NCBI GenBank assembly: GCA_030490835.1
Contig: CM059972.1
Coordinates: 31,041,452-31,105,451 of the forward strand
Source of the DNA: Annona cherimola
Taxonomy: Eukaryota > Streptophyta > Magnoliopsida > Magnoliales > Annonaceae
Reading direction: 5' to 3'
Length of the DNA: 64,000 nt
Every line of letters starts with the position of its first letter. The first letter of the stretch is position 1. The notes beneath the pieces are model-generated. The model saw only the letters and a program-made list of their open reading frames with translations. It did not search any database and was not told the origin of the DNA. Below, in pieces: positions 37,569 to 48,613 of this stretch. Position numbers and translations under genes: made by a program.

Positions 37569-38802
37569 GACCATAAGCCTGGTGTTTCCTGTCATATCGT
37601 GCTGTTTCGAACTTCCCGAAGCATGCTTCTTTCAGGAATGTTAAAATGAAAGCTGGTGGGTTTTAATGATGTCATCTCCATCAATGATAACTTTGTAAAG
37701 AAAGAAGTACTAATTCTTATGAAAGGTTCGATTTGTAGAGGAGTGGAAGTATGAAAAGGTTCGATAGTCTATAAAAGATATAAGGGATTAGAAGCTTCTT
37801 TTGGGTGCAAGCCATGAGATTATTGCTCTCTCTTCAATGAATTTATTATCTGCGCGAGATATCGAGTTTGTTCATGCAAGGAAAGACCGGAATTTGGGGA
37901 TTTTGCAATCAAAGTTACAAATCAGTAAATATTTTTGCATGTAAAATAAAACCATTTTCTGAAAGTTGGTTTTTGAAGAATTCCAATGGAAAAAAACCGT
38001 GGGTTTCATCGGTTTAAGTCGAAGCCAATAAATCTGAAAGCTATATCAGCAGCCATTGTATTTGTGCTTGGAATCGCCATTGAGAAGGGACAGCAATACA
38101 TCATGGAGAAATGGGTGTATTTAGGCTTTCCTGTTATGGAAAGATGCCTTTGCAAATTTCTTGGGAAACATATGCCTTCGTGGCAAGGCTCTCTAAACTC
38201 GAGAAGTCATTTTTCCAAAGAAAAAGGTAAAAGTTATTTTTCAAATTTTTGTAAGAACCACCTCAAAAGTATTCATAAATTCATAAAGAAAATGTAAGAT
38301 TCACCTCAAGTTATTCATTGAAAACTCACCTGAATTCCAAAAGTTATAAATACCGCACCATGCACTTTATTTAAAAAGGGCCAATTTCTAACTTAAGAAT
38401 TCCACGCTTACTAGAACTTTTTAACACGAATCGTTCGGGCTTAATACATAAGCTCTACCAAATGTTAACAACAAGCGGAGCCATTCACCAATTCTTACGC
38501 AAAATAAGTGGGGCAAACAGGCTCTAAAATATTAAAGAAAAAAGCTAGCGTCATGTCCTATGAAATTAAAGGAATAGTTCGAAGATTAATGTTGCAAGAA
38601 CCTAACCTCCTTGGGGCCACGAGTTGCCACAAATAGACCGCAAGAAATACGAAAGCAGCAGATACTAAAATGAGCCACCGGGACTCAGAACCAAGCAATG
38701 TGGATGACAGTGATCAAGCCGTAGGGGAATGGATTCTTAAATCCAGAACATACTCCAGGAATCTTGTTGCTTCTACGGTTCTAGCTTGTTAATTACACTG
38801 CA
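37569..38802. other. Region between the PPR gene and the next gene
   Basis: No certain feature. tctataaaag near 37768 could be a TATA box, with a leader toward 38.9 kb. An open frame of 103 codons at 37986-38297 contains a hydrophobic stretch (AISAAIVFVLGIAI) but matches no family I know and may be chance. Intron or leader sequence of the following gene is possible. Confidence 0.4.
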
Positions 38803-39339
38803 GTGAACCACCTTTGTTATTTACTTCCATGTAGAAAAGCCTCCTTTAGATTGCATAGGAAACAAAACAAAGGATCTCCCTCGCCCAAGCAAGGAATTTT
38901 TCCATTTCCATTTCAGCTGCAAAGTTTAGACTGTATGAATGATGCCATGGATTTGAAATGCGTTGCTACCATCCTCGTGGGAGTCTCCTCATCCTTCATA
39001 TTCCTTTTCCCCAGTTTTAGAAGACGGCACCAAGAGCGTATCAACCAGGAGAAGCTGAGAATGATAACTACGGCACTAGAACAAGCAGAAGAAAGATTGT
39101 TCAAGTTTCAAGAAAGGCATGACAGGATACTTGACCAGATAAGTTCGCATTACCTCTACAATCAAGAACTGGCACAGGCATTGGTGGATGCTCGGAAGGC
39201 CATGACTGAAGCCCTTCATTTCTCTGTCATTCTCAGGAAAATGCAGATGAAGATCATAAGCACTTATCCACATGAGAACAAGGAAGTTCCTATGATCGGA
39301 ATGGAAATGTCAGTCAGAAATGTAACTTCGTCAGTTTAA
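38803..39339 (+). CDS. Small membrane-anchored coiled-coil protein, unknown function
   Basis: The open frame runs 178 codons from 38803, but the first 44 residues are of low quality (basic, serine/proline-rich). The likely start is the methionine at 38935 (MNDAMDLKC) or 38947 (MDLKC), giving about 130 residues. From there a hydrophobic segment (VATILVGVSSSFIFLFPSF) is followed by a basic stretch (RRRHQERINQEK) and then a long helical region (about residues 85-160 of the full frame), rich in E, Q, K, R and A, with coiled-coil character (ALEQAEERLFKFQERHDRI, YNQELAQALVDARKAMTEAL). This fits an N-terminal signal anchor with a helical domain exposed to the cytosol or an organelle. I do not recognise a named family; the composition and lack of stops argue for a real gene. 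Upstream exons cannot be excluded. Confidence 0.6.
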   Translation: MNHLCYLLPCRKASFRLHRKQNKGSPSPKQGIFPFPFQLQSLDCMNDAMDLKCVATILVGVSSSFIFLFPSFRRRHQERINQEKLRMITTALEQAEERLFKFQERHDRILDQISSHYLYNQELAQALVDARKAMTEALHFSVILRKMQMKIISTYPHENKEVPMIGMEMSVRNVTSSV

Positions 39340-41233
39340 AAGAACTGCTGAGAATTGCCAAGAAATGAGAATCCTGAGGGTTGACTTCGAACATGATCGG
39401 CTACCAACAGAATAAATGGATCATTACAATTGATCAACCAGTTCATTCATCATTCAAGTGGAAAGGTCCTCGGTCAGCTTGAACCATATGGTGCCGTGGG
39501 ATCTCGTTAGGCAGAGGTTGCAGCATCAGACAGGGCAAGCAAGCTGGATCATTTCAATATGGGTTTTTCCAGTTTTTTCTTTTAATCATTGTTGTCTTTT
39601 CTTTCTGCAATTAAAAAAAAAAACGTATAAAGAAAAATCCATTGCATTGCTAATGTAACAAAAGACTTCGATCAGAGAAAATTTTCTGACTCCTAAGTGT
39701 TGGGAAGCTTAACAAATCACATAACAGACTCAAAAATGGAATGTCGCTAAATTTCCCACTCAACGTCCATATATCCAAAGAAATAATGGACACTGGACAG
39801 CATGTCCTGCTGACACTAGAAGATAGCATGCTAAGGACATGGTAAATCCATGTTCTCTCCACTTCCATGCAAAATTGTTTCATTAGTGTTTCCTGGGGAG
39901 ACCAAGCAAGTCTGAAGATCCGGAGGAGGGCTTCGCCACCAATTTTCAAACATGTAAGTGCTGTTAGTATACCAGTAAAACAGGTGGATCTATTAATCAA
40001 CGCTAACTAATTTTCCTTTACATCCAACATTAGCATCAAAAACAGAGTTGGAAATTTCTAGGGGATCTTTGATCCCATTTTCCACTACACAATTGAAGCA
40101 ATATAGTCCAAAAGGAAAACAGATCTAGGGATCTGAATGTGTAAATTTTTTATGTAAACTCTATAATGACACCAGAAGTATGGAATTTTGCCTCTGAAAT
40201 TTGTGCCTGACTCAATAGTGCCATGACTTGGTCAAAAAAAAATAGTGCCATGATTCATGAGGATGATGAGCTCACTAAAATATAATTAGAACCTTTTCAT
40301 TTGAATCAACAGCTCCGTTTTTAATGAAATCAGAGCTGACCGTCATGCTTTGCATTCTGTTTAGCTCAGAAATTAAGAGATCCTCCTAATAAACTACTAA
40401 GGCAGTAGGTCGTGAAATTGGGATCATTTGAAAGTTAACATGCTCCCACTGTCCCACTAAAATGTTCTCCCTGCCTGTCAGACCCACAGAAAATAAGTTT
40501 AGAAATGAAAATTTGTTCCCTTTCAAAGTATTTTTCTCATAAGCAATAATGCATGACATTTTAGTATTTAAGAAAAAAATCATCAACCTTACGCGTTTTT
40601 TCCCTCAAATTTCTACATGTTCAATGAGTAGTCCACACAAGCCTCTGATTTAAATGACCTTAAATCTTGTAGTTAAATAAATAGTCCAGGGAAGAGTTAG
40701 TTTGAAATCGAATTTCATAAAAATTTACAAATAAAAGCAACATCATAGTTAAGCCAAAAGGAAAAAGCTTCACTAAAACTTCAATGAGATCAATGTAACT
40801 GAATGACAACATGATTTTGGCACCAGTTGGCCTCAACACTCCAAACATCGATCCCAATCACCAAAACAACAAGTACAAGAACAGAGTAACGGCACCATGA
40901 GACGAAGAAAGCTAGAGCAATTTAGGTCTATCGAAATCAAACCAAAGTCCAAAGTGATCAAAACGGACCAAAAATCCTTCCATAAATTTCAAGGATGAGA
41001 ATCCATCTCAAGAAACAGAGAGCCAGAATCAGATACCGAGACAAAAGAATCCAAACGTTTCCATATATTAAATCCATGTCCGTAAACGAGCAAAATCCAC
41101 TTACAAAACTGGAAAACAGATAGGCTACTAGTTTAAACAGATCTCAAACTCAACTAAACTCAACCAACTGACCCCAAGTACATAGCAGTAGAGCAGAGGG
41201 ATAAAATGCCAAAAAGATGTCGTTTTTTGGGAA
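39340..41233. other. Intergenic DNA between the coiled-coil gene and NIP7
   Basis: About 1.9 kb of moderately AT-rich sequence. Open frames on the minus strand at 39650-40000 and 40660-40857 match no known family. 40900-41233 is probably the 3' untranslated region and flank of NIP7. Confidence 0.45.
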
Positions 41234-41791
41234 TCAGAGATCATCCTCAGTCCTGAGGTACTCCCCAATGTCGGCCTGGTGAAGAACCACAATTCCGTTT
41301 GGGTCGAGCTTCCTGCAGTCGTGCGTGGACTTGGCGGCGACGCCAAAACCGAGGGGGATGTCGGACATGGAGAAGACGACGACGCCGTCGCCGGAGGAGG
41401 TGTTCTCGGTGATGCGGCCGAGGCCGCTCTTGAGGACGTGGTTGCCGTAGAGGAAGGACATCTCGGAGGTGGGCTTGAGCCAGACCTTGTGCTTGGCGTG
41501 GGCGGCGACGAGGTCAAGGCACTGGATGGTGAGGCGGAAGCTGCCGGTCTTGGTGAATTTGCCAATGCAGGTGCCGAGGGAGACGAGGCGGTCGCGGGCG
41601 ACGTTGGTGGCGCGCTTGAGGACGGCGTCGCTGACGTAGAAGACGCGGTTCTTGTGGAGGCGGAAGCAATAGCGGGAGGGCGTGGGGCCCTCCAGAGACG
41701 GCCTCTCCACGATGTGTTTGAGATTGGCCCCTGTGAATTTGAAGAGCTTCTCGAAAACTGCCGTCGTCTCCTTCTCGTCCAGAGGTCTCAT
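41234..41791 (-). CDS. NIP7: 60S ribosome subunit biogenesis protein NIP7
   Basis: An uninterrupted frame of 185 codons plus stop, very close to the usual 180-181 residues. The start [20 protein letters not shown] and the blocks [57 protein letters not shown]-like [17 protein letters not shown] and the end [18 protein letters not shown] are hallmark NIP7 sequences. The N-terminal domain covers about residues 1-95, and a PUA RNA-binding domain about 96-180. NIP7 acts in the nucleolus in maturation of 27S pre-rRNA into 25S and 5.8S rRNA and associates with pre-60S particles. Relative to yeast and animal proteins there is a short extra stretch around residues 31-38 (SLEGPTPS). Third codon positions are strongly GC-rich, unlike the PPR gene. 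The gene is intronless in the coding part; no TATA box stands out upstream. Confidence 0.97.
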   Translation of the reverse strand: MRPLDEKETTAVFEKLFKFTGANLKHIVERPSLEGPTPSRYCFRLHKNRVFYVSDAVLKRATNVARDRLVSLGTCIGKFTKTGSFRLTIQCLDLVAAHAKHKVWLKPTSEMSFLYGNHVLKSGLGRITENTSSGDGVVVFSMSDIPLGFGVAAKSTHDCRKLDPNGIVVLHQADIGEYLRTEDDL

Positions 41792-42412
41792 CTTCTCTGT
41801 TTTACCACTTCTTCCCTTCTTCCTCTAGGGTTTTACGGAACAAGGGCCGGAGAAAGAAAAGAGGGGTTTTGCTTCAGGCTTGGTCAGGGTTTTGTAGAAT
41901 AGAACCTCCAATTTTGCCCAATCGCAAAGTAGGCTTTACAGTGGTCTTTATTTTCCAATCTCAACCAAAATTTGGAAACCCACAAGATTGCGTTTCAGCT
42001 CTTGTTTCGACTTGATGTTTGTGGTGACCGCATGATCATACATACAGTTTGACAAGAAAATGTTCAAATTTTTGTAAGAAATGTGCCCATCACATCCTCT
42101 ATTTTTGAACATGGGTTGGTATCTTACGGTCGAAAAATATTTATTATTTTCATAATCTTTTGTGCCCCATTTAAATTTTATTTTCTGTAAAATTTACCAA
42201 TTTCTAAATTTGTTTGAATATTTTATTTTGATTTTTACCATGCCCATTTTACTGGTTTTAAAAATTGAAATAAATTAACAAATAAATTTAAAAATATAAT
42301 ATCCATGTTTCTTTTCGTGCGCTCAAGTTCATGTATATCAACCTTGATAACTGCACATGGTAACTACATACATATAAAACAAGGTTGTCCGTATATGCCT
42401 GTTTCTTTGGCA
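41792..42412. other. Intergenic DNA between NIP7 and the kiwellin pseudogene
   Basis: 41792-41930 is the promoter/leader side of NIP7. The remainder is AT-rich with no feature. The open frame at 42288-42668 runs past the natural end of the kiwellin fragment only because the stop has been lost. Confidence 0.5.
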
Positions 42413-42815
42413 TAAAAAAGCTAAAGCGAGCATTACATGTGATATCATAATCACCAATGTTAGAATCAGGAATGTCGAATGCCTTCCACATTGTTGGAGA
42501 AGTATCCACTATGTTATTAAGGCATGGTGGTTGGTAATCATGATTAGCATCGCAGCCATTCCCAGAGTCATACTCATCAGCCACCTTAGCCAGCATGGAT
42601 TGCCCATTGGCATTGATCCTTGTTGCAAGCAACAGCTTCCTCCATGATGCAACCCATGGACAATGCAAGAACTATCTCATTGTTAGTGGTATAGGCTATC
42701 ACACTCAAAAGGGCCTCCACCAGATCTATCTCCTACAAAATAGTTGATGGTCATGTGGGCATGTGTATTTCCAATGACAGGAGGTGAGAAGCAGTATCGG
42801 GGATAATCCTCCTGA
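42413..42815 (-). pseudogene. Kiwellin / ripening-related protein pseudogene, C-terminal part
   Basis: Read on the minus strand from 42815: EDYPRYCFSPPVIGNTHAHM, then GGGPFECDSLYH followed by a stop, and in shifted frames LALSMG, INANGQSMLAKVADEYDSGN, GCDANHDYQPPCLNNIVDTS and GDYDIT. This is the order of the C-terminal half of kiwellins and ripening-related (grip22-type) proteins: CSPPVT..T.A, GG.PSECD..YH, VALSTGW, VVDECDS..GCD..H...PPC.NNIVD.S and DYDITW. Kiwellins are secreted cysteine-rich proteins with a double-psi beta-barrel; in maize one binds and inhibits a chorismate mutase of a smut fungus, and others accumulate in ripening fruit. Here a cysteine of the DECDS motif is replaced (DEYDS), the Trp after DYDIT is lost, and there are a stop and at least one frameshift, so it is not functional. 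The coding sequence stops at the retroelement border and resumes at 63915. Confidence 0.9.
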
Positions 42816-43376
42816 TGAAAATAGAAAGTAATATTTCAAATCTGTCTATTCTAGGTGCAAGAATCTTGTAAAGAGAAAATAATCTTAGGATATTTTAGAA
42901 AGATTTTGCTATTTTTGAAAGATATTAGAAGATTCCTAAGAAATTTTAGAATATATTTAAAATAAGCATGTATCTATTTTAAGTTTACTTTCTTAAGAAG
43001 TTTGCTTAAAATATACAATTTCCTTTTTTAGAAAGATTTTCCTAAAATGTTTTAGAATCTGTTTAAAATAAGCATGAATCTATTTAAAGTTTACTTCCTT
43101 AAGAAGTTTACTTAAAATATACAATGTCCTTTTCTAGAAAGATTTCATTTGCTAAGATCAGGTGGTATGTTCACCTATAAATACAACTCTTATAAGCTCT
43201 AAAGGGGCATCAATTTTGAGAATTATAAAGAAATGTTTCTTTGGTTTTCCCTTCTACTCCTCTTTTCTTTATCTTTCTCTTTGTTCTTCTACTCCTTCTA
43301 CCTTTCTTCTTCTATTCTCATCTCTTTAGAGGTTCCTTCATCTTTCTTCTTTTTTTTCTCTACTCATCCTACATCA
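42816..43376 (+). repeat. 5' LTR of the gypsy element (561 bp)
   Basis: Starts tgaaaatagaaagtaatatt, ends ctactcatcctacatca. A promoter-like cctataaata lies at 43174-43183. It matches the 3' LTR through its length once the MITE in the latter is removed. Confidence 0.9.
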
Positions 43377-43378
43377 AT

Positions 43379-43391
43379 TGGTATCAGAGCC
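43379..43391 (+). promoter_or_regulatory. Primer-binding site (initiator tRNA-Met type)
   Basis: tggtatcagagcc begins two bases after the 5' LTR, the usual place and sequence for priming minus-strand DNA synthesis in plant LTR retrotransposons. Confidence 0.9.
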
Positions 43392-44969
43392 AAACCTGGT
43401 GCTACTTTCGCGCAATTCCTATCAATGCTGTCAGAACCGAACCGGTGATTGAACCGGTAAAAGAACTAGTCTTGTTCAAACCGATTCGACTAGTTAAGCA
43501 AACCGGTTCGAACTAGAAATGTCAGCATTACATATTTATGATGTCATAAATATTAAATTATGTTTAAATTTTAAATGAATATATTGATAAAATTATATTT
43601 TCATAAATCCTAAATATATATGTTAGATTTTAAGAACCATAATATAAGTACAAAACATGCAGGAAAAAATTAATAGCAAGTTTTAAAAAAATCTTTAAGC
43701 ATGAATTTTAGAAAAATTAACTACATTAACTAACCTGAAAGACTTAAACTTGTAATAAGCCTTCACCGTTGTTACTTGGTTGTTGGTTCTTGAATTCTTC
43801 TTGTTTATCTCGGTACCTTTATGAATTGCTATAAACATACCTAGCAAAATAAGAAATAAAACAAATCAGTAAGTGTTGAAAATTTGAACAATTAAATAAT
43901 CTATAATAATATAAAAATTAAGAACATCTGCTGTGTTCAGCAAAAAAATGAAAATTTAAAAGTCTATAAACCTTTAAATGCATCATTATCATCACAAATA
44001 GATTTTAAAAGTATATAAATACATCATTTCCACCAAATATAATATTTTAAAAATCTATCAACACATCATTCCCGCCAAACATAAAATTTTAAAAGTCTAC
44101 AAATACACATTCTGGCTACAAATGCACCATTCACATCATTACAAAAAATTTTAAAAATGTCTTCAATTTTCTTCTTCATCAAGGTCAACAATGACATCTT
44201 CATCTTGCCCGCCAATTAGAGTTCCTAAATTAAAATACAAAAAATGAAAACATTAGTTACATACTACCATTTTTCTTATCAAAGTATTACTTTTACATAA
44301 TTGAATAAAACTATAGTATAATACCAAAGTCTTCAACTTGTTTTGTTTCTTTTCTACTGTTTGGTTGATCTATTTGCAACCAAGTATCAACATCTTCATT
44401 TGTCAATAATGGAGACTCATCTTCTACCACCAACTCCTCCAATATATCAATATCTTCTAAAGAAATTGGATCATAATATTGATATTTCTTCTTCTTCCTA
44501 TAAAAAAAATACAAAGAGGTTACTTGGAATAAAACATGGGTAATTTGCATTTCTAAAAAATAAGTCATGAGAGTTTATACTCTATACCTACCCAATAATC
44601 GTAAATTGTACTGGACATATACAAGATCATATAGTCTTTGGTGTTCTAGTTGATTTCTCTTTTTTGTATGAATGCGTTCAAAAACACTCCAATTGCGTTC
44701 GCATCCAGATGAACTGCATGTTTGACTTAAAATCTTCACAACCACATTTTGCAAATTAGGAGTGTCACATCCATGAGCTTGCCACCAAATAACTACAACA
44801 AATGAGCCATCGTTAGGATACTAATTAAGTATTTATAAATAAATAACTAATTCATAAAGATTAAGAGTTAATACATATACCTGGGAATAGGGTATAACGA
44901 GAATGAAGAGCAATTGGGCTTCCAAAATCATCATACGCGTAGTGGAATGAATCAATCTAATGAATAATG

Positions 44970-46236
44970 TGTTGGTCCCGAGTTTATGCCAAAACCCAAG
45001 AGGGAATTGGTGAATTGGGTTCTTGAAAAATTCTTTGGTAAATTAAAACTTAACCCCTTATAATTTTAATCCCCTTGATGAAACGTGATATGAGATAGAA
45101 TGAGAGGGTGCAAATGGAATATAAAAATATAAACAATCAATCCACACAAGAGACAATAATATATATTGGTTCGGACAACCTTCCCTACTCCACTTTTCCA
45201 AGCACACACCCGTTGTGTCTCGGGTTCCACTATTGTATATTCAATACAATCTAGAGCACCCGCTCTCTTCTAGATTCTAGCTCTAGGGGGCATATACAAT
45301 AATCACTTGTTGGTGAGACCAACTCCAACCAACCAAGTCCAATCTATTGGTGAGACAAACTCAAACTAATCCTCTGTTTTGCTTCTTCTTGAATTCGGTC
45401 TCCAACATCAATCCAAGGCAACAATATAAAACAAAATAGACAAAAGAGAAATTACACTTTACAACGTGTATTCGATAAGCTCCGGAAGCTCCTTGTTGTG
45501 TAGAGATGATAATCTTGGAAACACACTTGAAAGTTGTAGCCCTTGAAGCTTCAATAGTTATTCAAATAACTTCAACACACTTGAATATTAGAAGATGGAA
45601 GCTCAACTTATGTTTTCCTCTTTCTTTCCTCCTTCTCTCTTACTTCACGTTCATACATCAATGGTATATATAGAGGAAAAAAGGTTCTAGCCGTTGGAGT
45701 GGAAGTTCACGCGCATCTAGAGCTCCAACGTTCGAATTTTCGACCGTTACGAGTTGAAGTCGCAAGTGGAGTCGACTTCAGATGAGTGGAGTCGACTTCG
45801 GATGGGTGAAGTCGACTTGGAATGCGACTTCGTCTTGTTAAAACTTATTGTCCAGAATTTTGCCTTCGAAGTTGCAGGTGAAGTCCACTTGGGTCTGAGA
45901 CTTCACCCAAGTCGCAAGTGAAGTCGACTTGGGATGAGACTTCACTTTGCTATCTGTCCGAAGTCGCAGGCGAAGTCGACTTGGGTCTGGGACTTCACCC
46001 AAGTCGCAAGTGAAGTCGACTTTGGCTGAGACTTCACTTTGCTGAACTTGCAATTCATGAACTTTGAACTCTTGAAACTTAAATTATTTCACATTTTTAT
46101 TTTTATACACATAATTAGAGACAAAATATATGAGAACACTTAGACAAATTTATTAGATCCTTTTTAATGATATTTCAATTATTTGTTAATCATCAAAATC
46201 AAATTAATCATTCTTAAAGCAAGCATATGATCAACA
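44970..46236 (-). repeat. 3' LTR of the Sirevirus-like element (1267 bp)
   Basis: Ends tgttggtcccgag / catatgatcaaca on the plus strand. It carries six GTCGAC motifs at about 45770-46022 upstream (in element orientation) of the TATA-like sequence tctatatatacc, minus strand, near 45664-45675. Confidence 0.92.
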
Positions 46237-46700
46237 ATCTCCCCTTTTTTGATGATTGACAAAACTTAATTGAAATATCTTCTCTTTTTAAATGAATCAC
46301 AGATATGTCTACATGAAGATCATGATTTTCATCAATAAGCGCAAAAATAATATATATTCTTTCCATATAGATGGAAATACTTCTCCCCCTAAGTTATATG
46401 CAATTTTATTCTCTTTTCTTAAGATATTTTCATACTACACTCTCTCCCCCTTTTTGTCAATTAACAAAAAGGTAGCATAAATGAGGCATATAAAATAGGT
46501 AGCATAAATAAAATAGGTTCATACTATACTCTTCCCCTTTTTTTTTATACAAATCATTCATTTTGAGTTAAGCATATGATCTATAATATGACCATGATAC
46601 CACTTGTTTATTAATTTCTTTAGGAGAGCAACATACCTTTACTTATCTTTGATGAAAAGTTATCATTACTATTTTGCTCAACTCCCCCTTTCTTTTGCAA
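46237..46700 (-). promoter_or_regulatory. Polypurine tract region with several purine tracts
   Basis: Directly next to the 3' LTR the minus strand reads aaaaaaggggagat (46237-46250), the expected polypurine primer for plus-strand synthesis. Four similar tracts lie further inside: near 46383-46390 (agggggag), 46443-46455 (aaaaagggggagag), 46531-46546 and 46681-46698 (aaagggggagt). Multiple polypurine tracts before the 3' LTR are a known hallmark of Sireviruses. Confidence 0.75.
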
Positions 46701-46850
46701 TTCATGCTCTTCATTCTCTAGATGACTTTGTACTTGTTTGAAAAAACCTGCATCACAAATGTGATATCTTCTTTCTTTTTTTATCGGTGTTATGGGTCCA
46801 TGAATGTTAGTACCATAATGCATAGGAACTCAAGAAGACTTGGTTCTACC

Positions 46851-48420
46851 TTAGATGTGTCTCTTTGGCATCCAAACCAATTTAACTCCATTATAAACCA
46901 TTTTTCTTGCCTTGCATTGATATATTTTGTGTCCAAACTTATTACAATAATGACAAGTGATTCTAGAATAGGTTGGAGTACCATGATAGTTCTTTGGTTG
47001 CCAAGTAGGTATATTTGTCCATGATTTATCAACAAGCTTCTTAAAATGTCCCCTCACATTTGGTGTACTAGAAGCCTTAATCCAAATAGGAGAGTTTATT
47101 TTATTTAGTTTGACATTAATGTGCTTTACAAATCCAAGACCTCTCTTATCAACTTGAGTGGTCATTCTCAAAAATTTCTGCACATTTTCTCTCGGGTTGG
47201 AGAACTTTGTCAATGAATCTTTCAAATTTTGGTTCTCCTTTATCAATGTCTCTGTTTCATTCTTCAAGGAATTTATATCATTTTGCAATGATGCATTCTC
47301 CTCCGCTAATTTTCCATTTGCAATGGCAGTTGTATTGAATTGCCTTTTCTTTTAAACATATTTGATACCAAGGCTTTTGAATTCATCAAATAATGAGTCA
47401 TAAGTTTGTTGTAAATCATTCAACTCATTACATCTAGAACAAACATTAGAAGATGAATAAGAATCAGATGAGCTTACCTCGATATCCATAGATGCATCCA
47501 ATGTTGACAGTTTCGATTTTCTTGCATCATCACTTTCTTCAGATTTTTGGCAAGTTTTCTTTTCATCTTCTACAATGGTCATGCAGCAAATTCTTGCCTA
47601 ATTTACTGCATATTCTCCTTCATTTGATGAAGTGCTAGAGTTTGAGGTAGCATATTCCTTTTTAAGCATTCTTCTAGCCGGTCTCTTTGAAAATCTTCTC
47701 TTATTTTGAATTTCCAAATCATCCGGTGTGGTACATTCGATTTGTATATGTCCAAGACCACCACATTTATAACATTTTGGAAATTCCTTTCTTCTATTCT
47801 TCATTTTCTTCTGTGAGCTAGAATATTCGTATGGACTTGATGTAGATTCACTTGAGTTCTTCATCATACTTTTGAGTGCAATAAACTTTTTACTTCTACG
47901 AGATTCTTCTTTCTTGTTTTTAATGAGCTCATGAGACATGAGTGAGCTAATCAAGTCATTTACTTTGAGCTTGTTTAAGTCCTTTGCCTCCTTAATAGCT
48001 GTGATCTTTTCATTCTATGAGTTTGGCAATGCTCTAAGTATCTTCATAATCTGCTCACTTTCAGAAATTGACTTTTCTAGGCTTTTAAAAGTGTTAGTGA
48101 TTTTAGAAAATCTAGCATACATTTCTGAAATAGATTCATCATCTAACATTTGAAATTTTTCAAAATCACCAACAAGGATATTCCTTTTGGTTCCCTTTAC
48201 TTGGGAGGAACCCTCATAAATAGATACCAATTTATCCCATATTTCTTTAGCCGTTGTGCATGAAGAAACTCTATCAAATTCTGCTGCGGTCAATGCACAA
48301 AATAAGAAATTCATAGCTTTGACATTACTTTGGACGGACATAATTTCTTCTTTTGTCCAAGTGGACGCCTTGTCCCCCTTTGGTAATATAATGTCATCTT
48401 GTGTGGCTATTCAAGAATTC
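46851..48420 (-). pseudogene. Sirevirus-like gag remnant
   Basis: Read downward from 48420: 48015-48341 has the copia-type gag core (TAAEFDRVSSCTTAKEIWDK, DESISEMYARFSKITNTF). 47598-47954 includes a CCHC zinc knuckle (CYKCGGLGHIQIEC). 47352-47582 is an acidic serine-rich linker. 46851-47288 is coiled-coil-like and carries a second knuckle (CHYCNKFGHKIYQC). Gag packages element RNA into particles. Several stops separate these blocks, so this copy cannot make a full-length product. No protease or polymerase motifs follow. Confidence 0.88.
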
Positions 48421-48596
48421 ATATTAGTTGCCATAATGAGTTGTTTCATCCTTAACTTCCAATAAATAAAATTATTGCCATCAAATAGAGGTGACCTTAA
48501 AAATGATTGGCCTTCTGCAAATGCAGGTATAGAAGTTAAGTAGGTTGTCATATATATATATATATATAGAAGAGATCACCTCAAATAAGATAAAGG

Positions 48597-48612
48597 TCTG
48601 CTTTGATACCAC
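48597..48612 (-). promoter_or_regulatory. Primer-binding site of the Sirevirus-like element
   Basis: On the minus strand tggtatcaaagcagac begins a base or two inside the 5' LTR end. It resembles the initiator tRNA-Met type site tggtatcagagc with one change. Confidence 0.75.
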
Positions 48613-48613
48613 T

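Noticed and set aside
37986..38297. 103-codon open frame with a hydrophobic segment
   Set aside because: No recognisable family or supporting signal; left as a possibility in the intergenic entry only.
41279..41902. 207-codon open frame on the plus strand
   Set aside because: It is the antisense of the GC-rich NIP7 gene; its composition (long runs of G, A, E, D, V) reflects the complementary codons and matches no family.
43233..43516. Open frames in the 5' LTR (and the matching ones near 63770-63990)
   Set aside because: They encode low-complexity Phe/Leu/Ser from the pyrimidine-rich LTR end, and occur in two frames in both LTRs.
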